DNA from: Flavivirga sp. 57AJ16
GTDB lineage: Bacteria; Bacteroidota; Bacteroidia; Flavobacteriales; Flavobacteriaceae
DNA: 64,000 nt
NCBI RefSeq assembly: GCF_028736925.1
Contig: NZ_JAQZAT010000019.1
Coordinates: forward strand, 1 to 64,000
Reading direction: 5' to 3'
Position 1 is the first letter of the stretch, and the number at the start of each line of letters is the position of its first letter. The translations under genes were made by a program, and so were the position numbers. Below are positions 63,373-64,000 of this stretch, in pieces. A model generated the notes under the pieces. That model was not told the origin of the DNA. It saw only the letters and a program-made list of their open reading frames with translations, and made no database searches.

Positions 63373-63460
63373 CTATTTTATATAAGCACACTATAATTCA
63401 AATTATTTAGGGATCAACTTTTGCCTGATTTTTATCGCTTTGATGCAAAATTTACAAACC

Positions 63461-64000
63461 ATGAAATACTATATAGCTTCCCTTATTTTTATACTAACCA
63501 TGTCTTTAAGTTACTCTCAAACTTCACCCCAAGACAAATTAGGTACCTGGTATACATATTTTGGAGATCATAGGGTCTCAAACAAACTAAGCATCAGTGT
63601 TGGTGGACAGGTTTGGTGTTACGAACCGGTAACAAACTTTAATTTATTACTCGTTAAAACAGGTATAGACTATCACATAAATAATAAATTAAAAGTTGAA
63701 CTGGGCTATGGTTTTTTAGATATTGACAAAAGTATAGATGGTATAAAAGACAAGCACATATTTGAAAATAGAATATCAGAACAAATTTATTTTAAACATA
63801 GGCTGGTTAATTTGCCTATAGATCATAGGTTAAGAATTGAGCATCGTATATTTAATCCCAGAACAGAGAACTCAACAAAACATAGGTTAAGATACCGATT
63901 AGGGACAAAAGTTAATCTCAACAAAACATTTTTTATTCGTATAAATAATGAAACGTTGGCGCATATTCAAAAAGACTTTTTTTCAGAAAACAGACTTTAC
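63461..64000 (+). CDS. DUF2490-like outer-membrane protein, N-terminal part (cut by window edge)
   Basis: The frame from the ATG at 63461 is open to the right edge (180 codons). It starts with a signal peptide (KYYIASLIFILTMSLSYSQT), then LGTWYTYFGDHRVSNKLSIS, strands of a predicted beta-barrel (LLLVKTGIDYHI, KVELGYGFLD) and RLRIEHRIFNPRTENSTKHR with LRYRLGTKVNL, as in DUF2490 proteins. Function of the family is not known. Confidence 0.8.
   Translation, partial: MKYYIASLIFILTMSLSYSQTSPQDKLGTWYTYFGDHRVSNKLSISVGGQVWCYEPVTNFNLLLVKTGIDYHINNKLKVELGYGFLDIDKSIDGIKDKHIFENRISEQIYFKHRLVNLPIDHRLRIEHRIFNPRTENSTKHRLRYRLGTKVNLNKTFFIRINNETLAHIQKDFFSENRLY

Overview
The window looks like chromosome from a member of the Flavobacteriaceae (Bacteroidota). 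The markers are gliding genes gldF/gldG directly followed by dnaN, a bacillithiol deacetylase (BshB1), carboxypeptidase-like/TonB receptor architecture, a sigma-factor/FecR pair, TAnnTTTG-type -7 promoter elements and A+T-rich coding DNA. The genus cannot be fixed from the sequence. The first ~1.5 kb (sigma factor plus FecR) is clearly richer in G+C than the rest and may be foreign, or a join artefact.

Layout: (1) 1-1052, ECF sigma factor and FecR-like anti-sigma (cut by the left edge). (2) 1.6-4.4 kb, cytochrome bd oxidase cydAB and a small membrane protein. (3) 4.6-12.6 kb, an iron/siderophore region: Fur-like boxes, the remnant of a TonB receptor, DUF3325-DUF3649-PepSY genes, a RIC-like di-iron protein, a DUF4198 protein, an intact TonB siderophore receptor and a divergent AraC regulator. 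(4) 13-18.4 kb, Nudix, PrsW and a three-subunit acyl-CoA (propionyl-CoA-type) carboxylase. (5) 19.4-28.3 kb, mixed single genes: amidohydrolase, GNAT, a single-lobe DEAD-like protein, YceI, NTF2-like, Crp/Fnr, DinB, a frameshifted FKBP lipoprotein, Bcr/CflA MFS and an ABC exporter. (6) 28.5-37.1 kb, an acetate-use module: CNMP-CBS-DUF294 protein, exonuclease, acetyl-CoA synthetase, SSS symporter with DUF4212, AgcS symporter. (7) 37.9-44.9 kb, TfoX-like, ChrA, Fic, PurC, PhoH, SAM hydrolase, and two pseudogenes. (8) 45.2-49.3 kb, gldF, an unrecognised gene, gldG, dnaN. (9) 49.3-64 kb, DoxX-like, metallophosphoesterase, DUF4870, cytochrome c plus universal stress protein, two M28 peptidases, tRNA-His, bshB1, CDF transporter, SLC13 permease, PEP carboxykinase, and a partial DUF2490 protein.

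A second layer is the intergenic DNA. Almost every long gap is filled by small terminal-inverted-repeat (MITE-like) elements of several families, often nested. The clearest is a 710-bp element at 18582-19291 with 19-bp perfect inverted ends and a 9-bp target duplication; its empty site is preserved in a second copy of the host repeat at 14.4 kb. Genes at several points are decayed (TonB receptor leader, IS110-like fragment, hydroxyacyl-CoA dehydrogenase tail, isochorismatase-type hydrolase, FKBP lipoprotein, a small membrane protein). No CRISPR array, rRNA operon, prophage or obvious defence island was seen. The most promising new observations are a shared TGAC-N4-GTCA operator placed at exactly the same distance from the -7 element in front of two unrelated operons, the iron operon whose receptor has been lost, and the nested element families.
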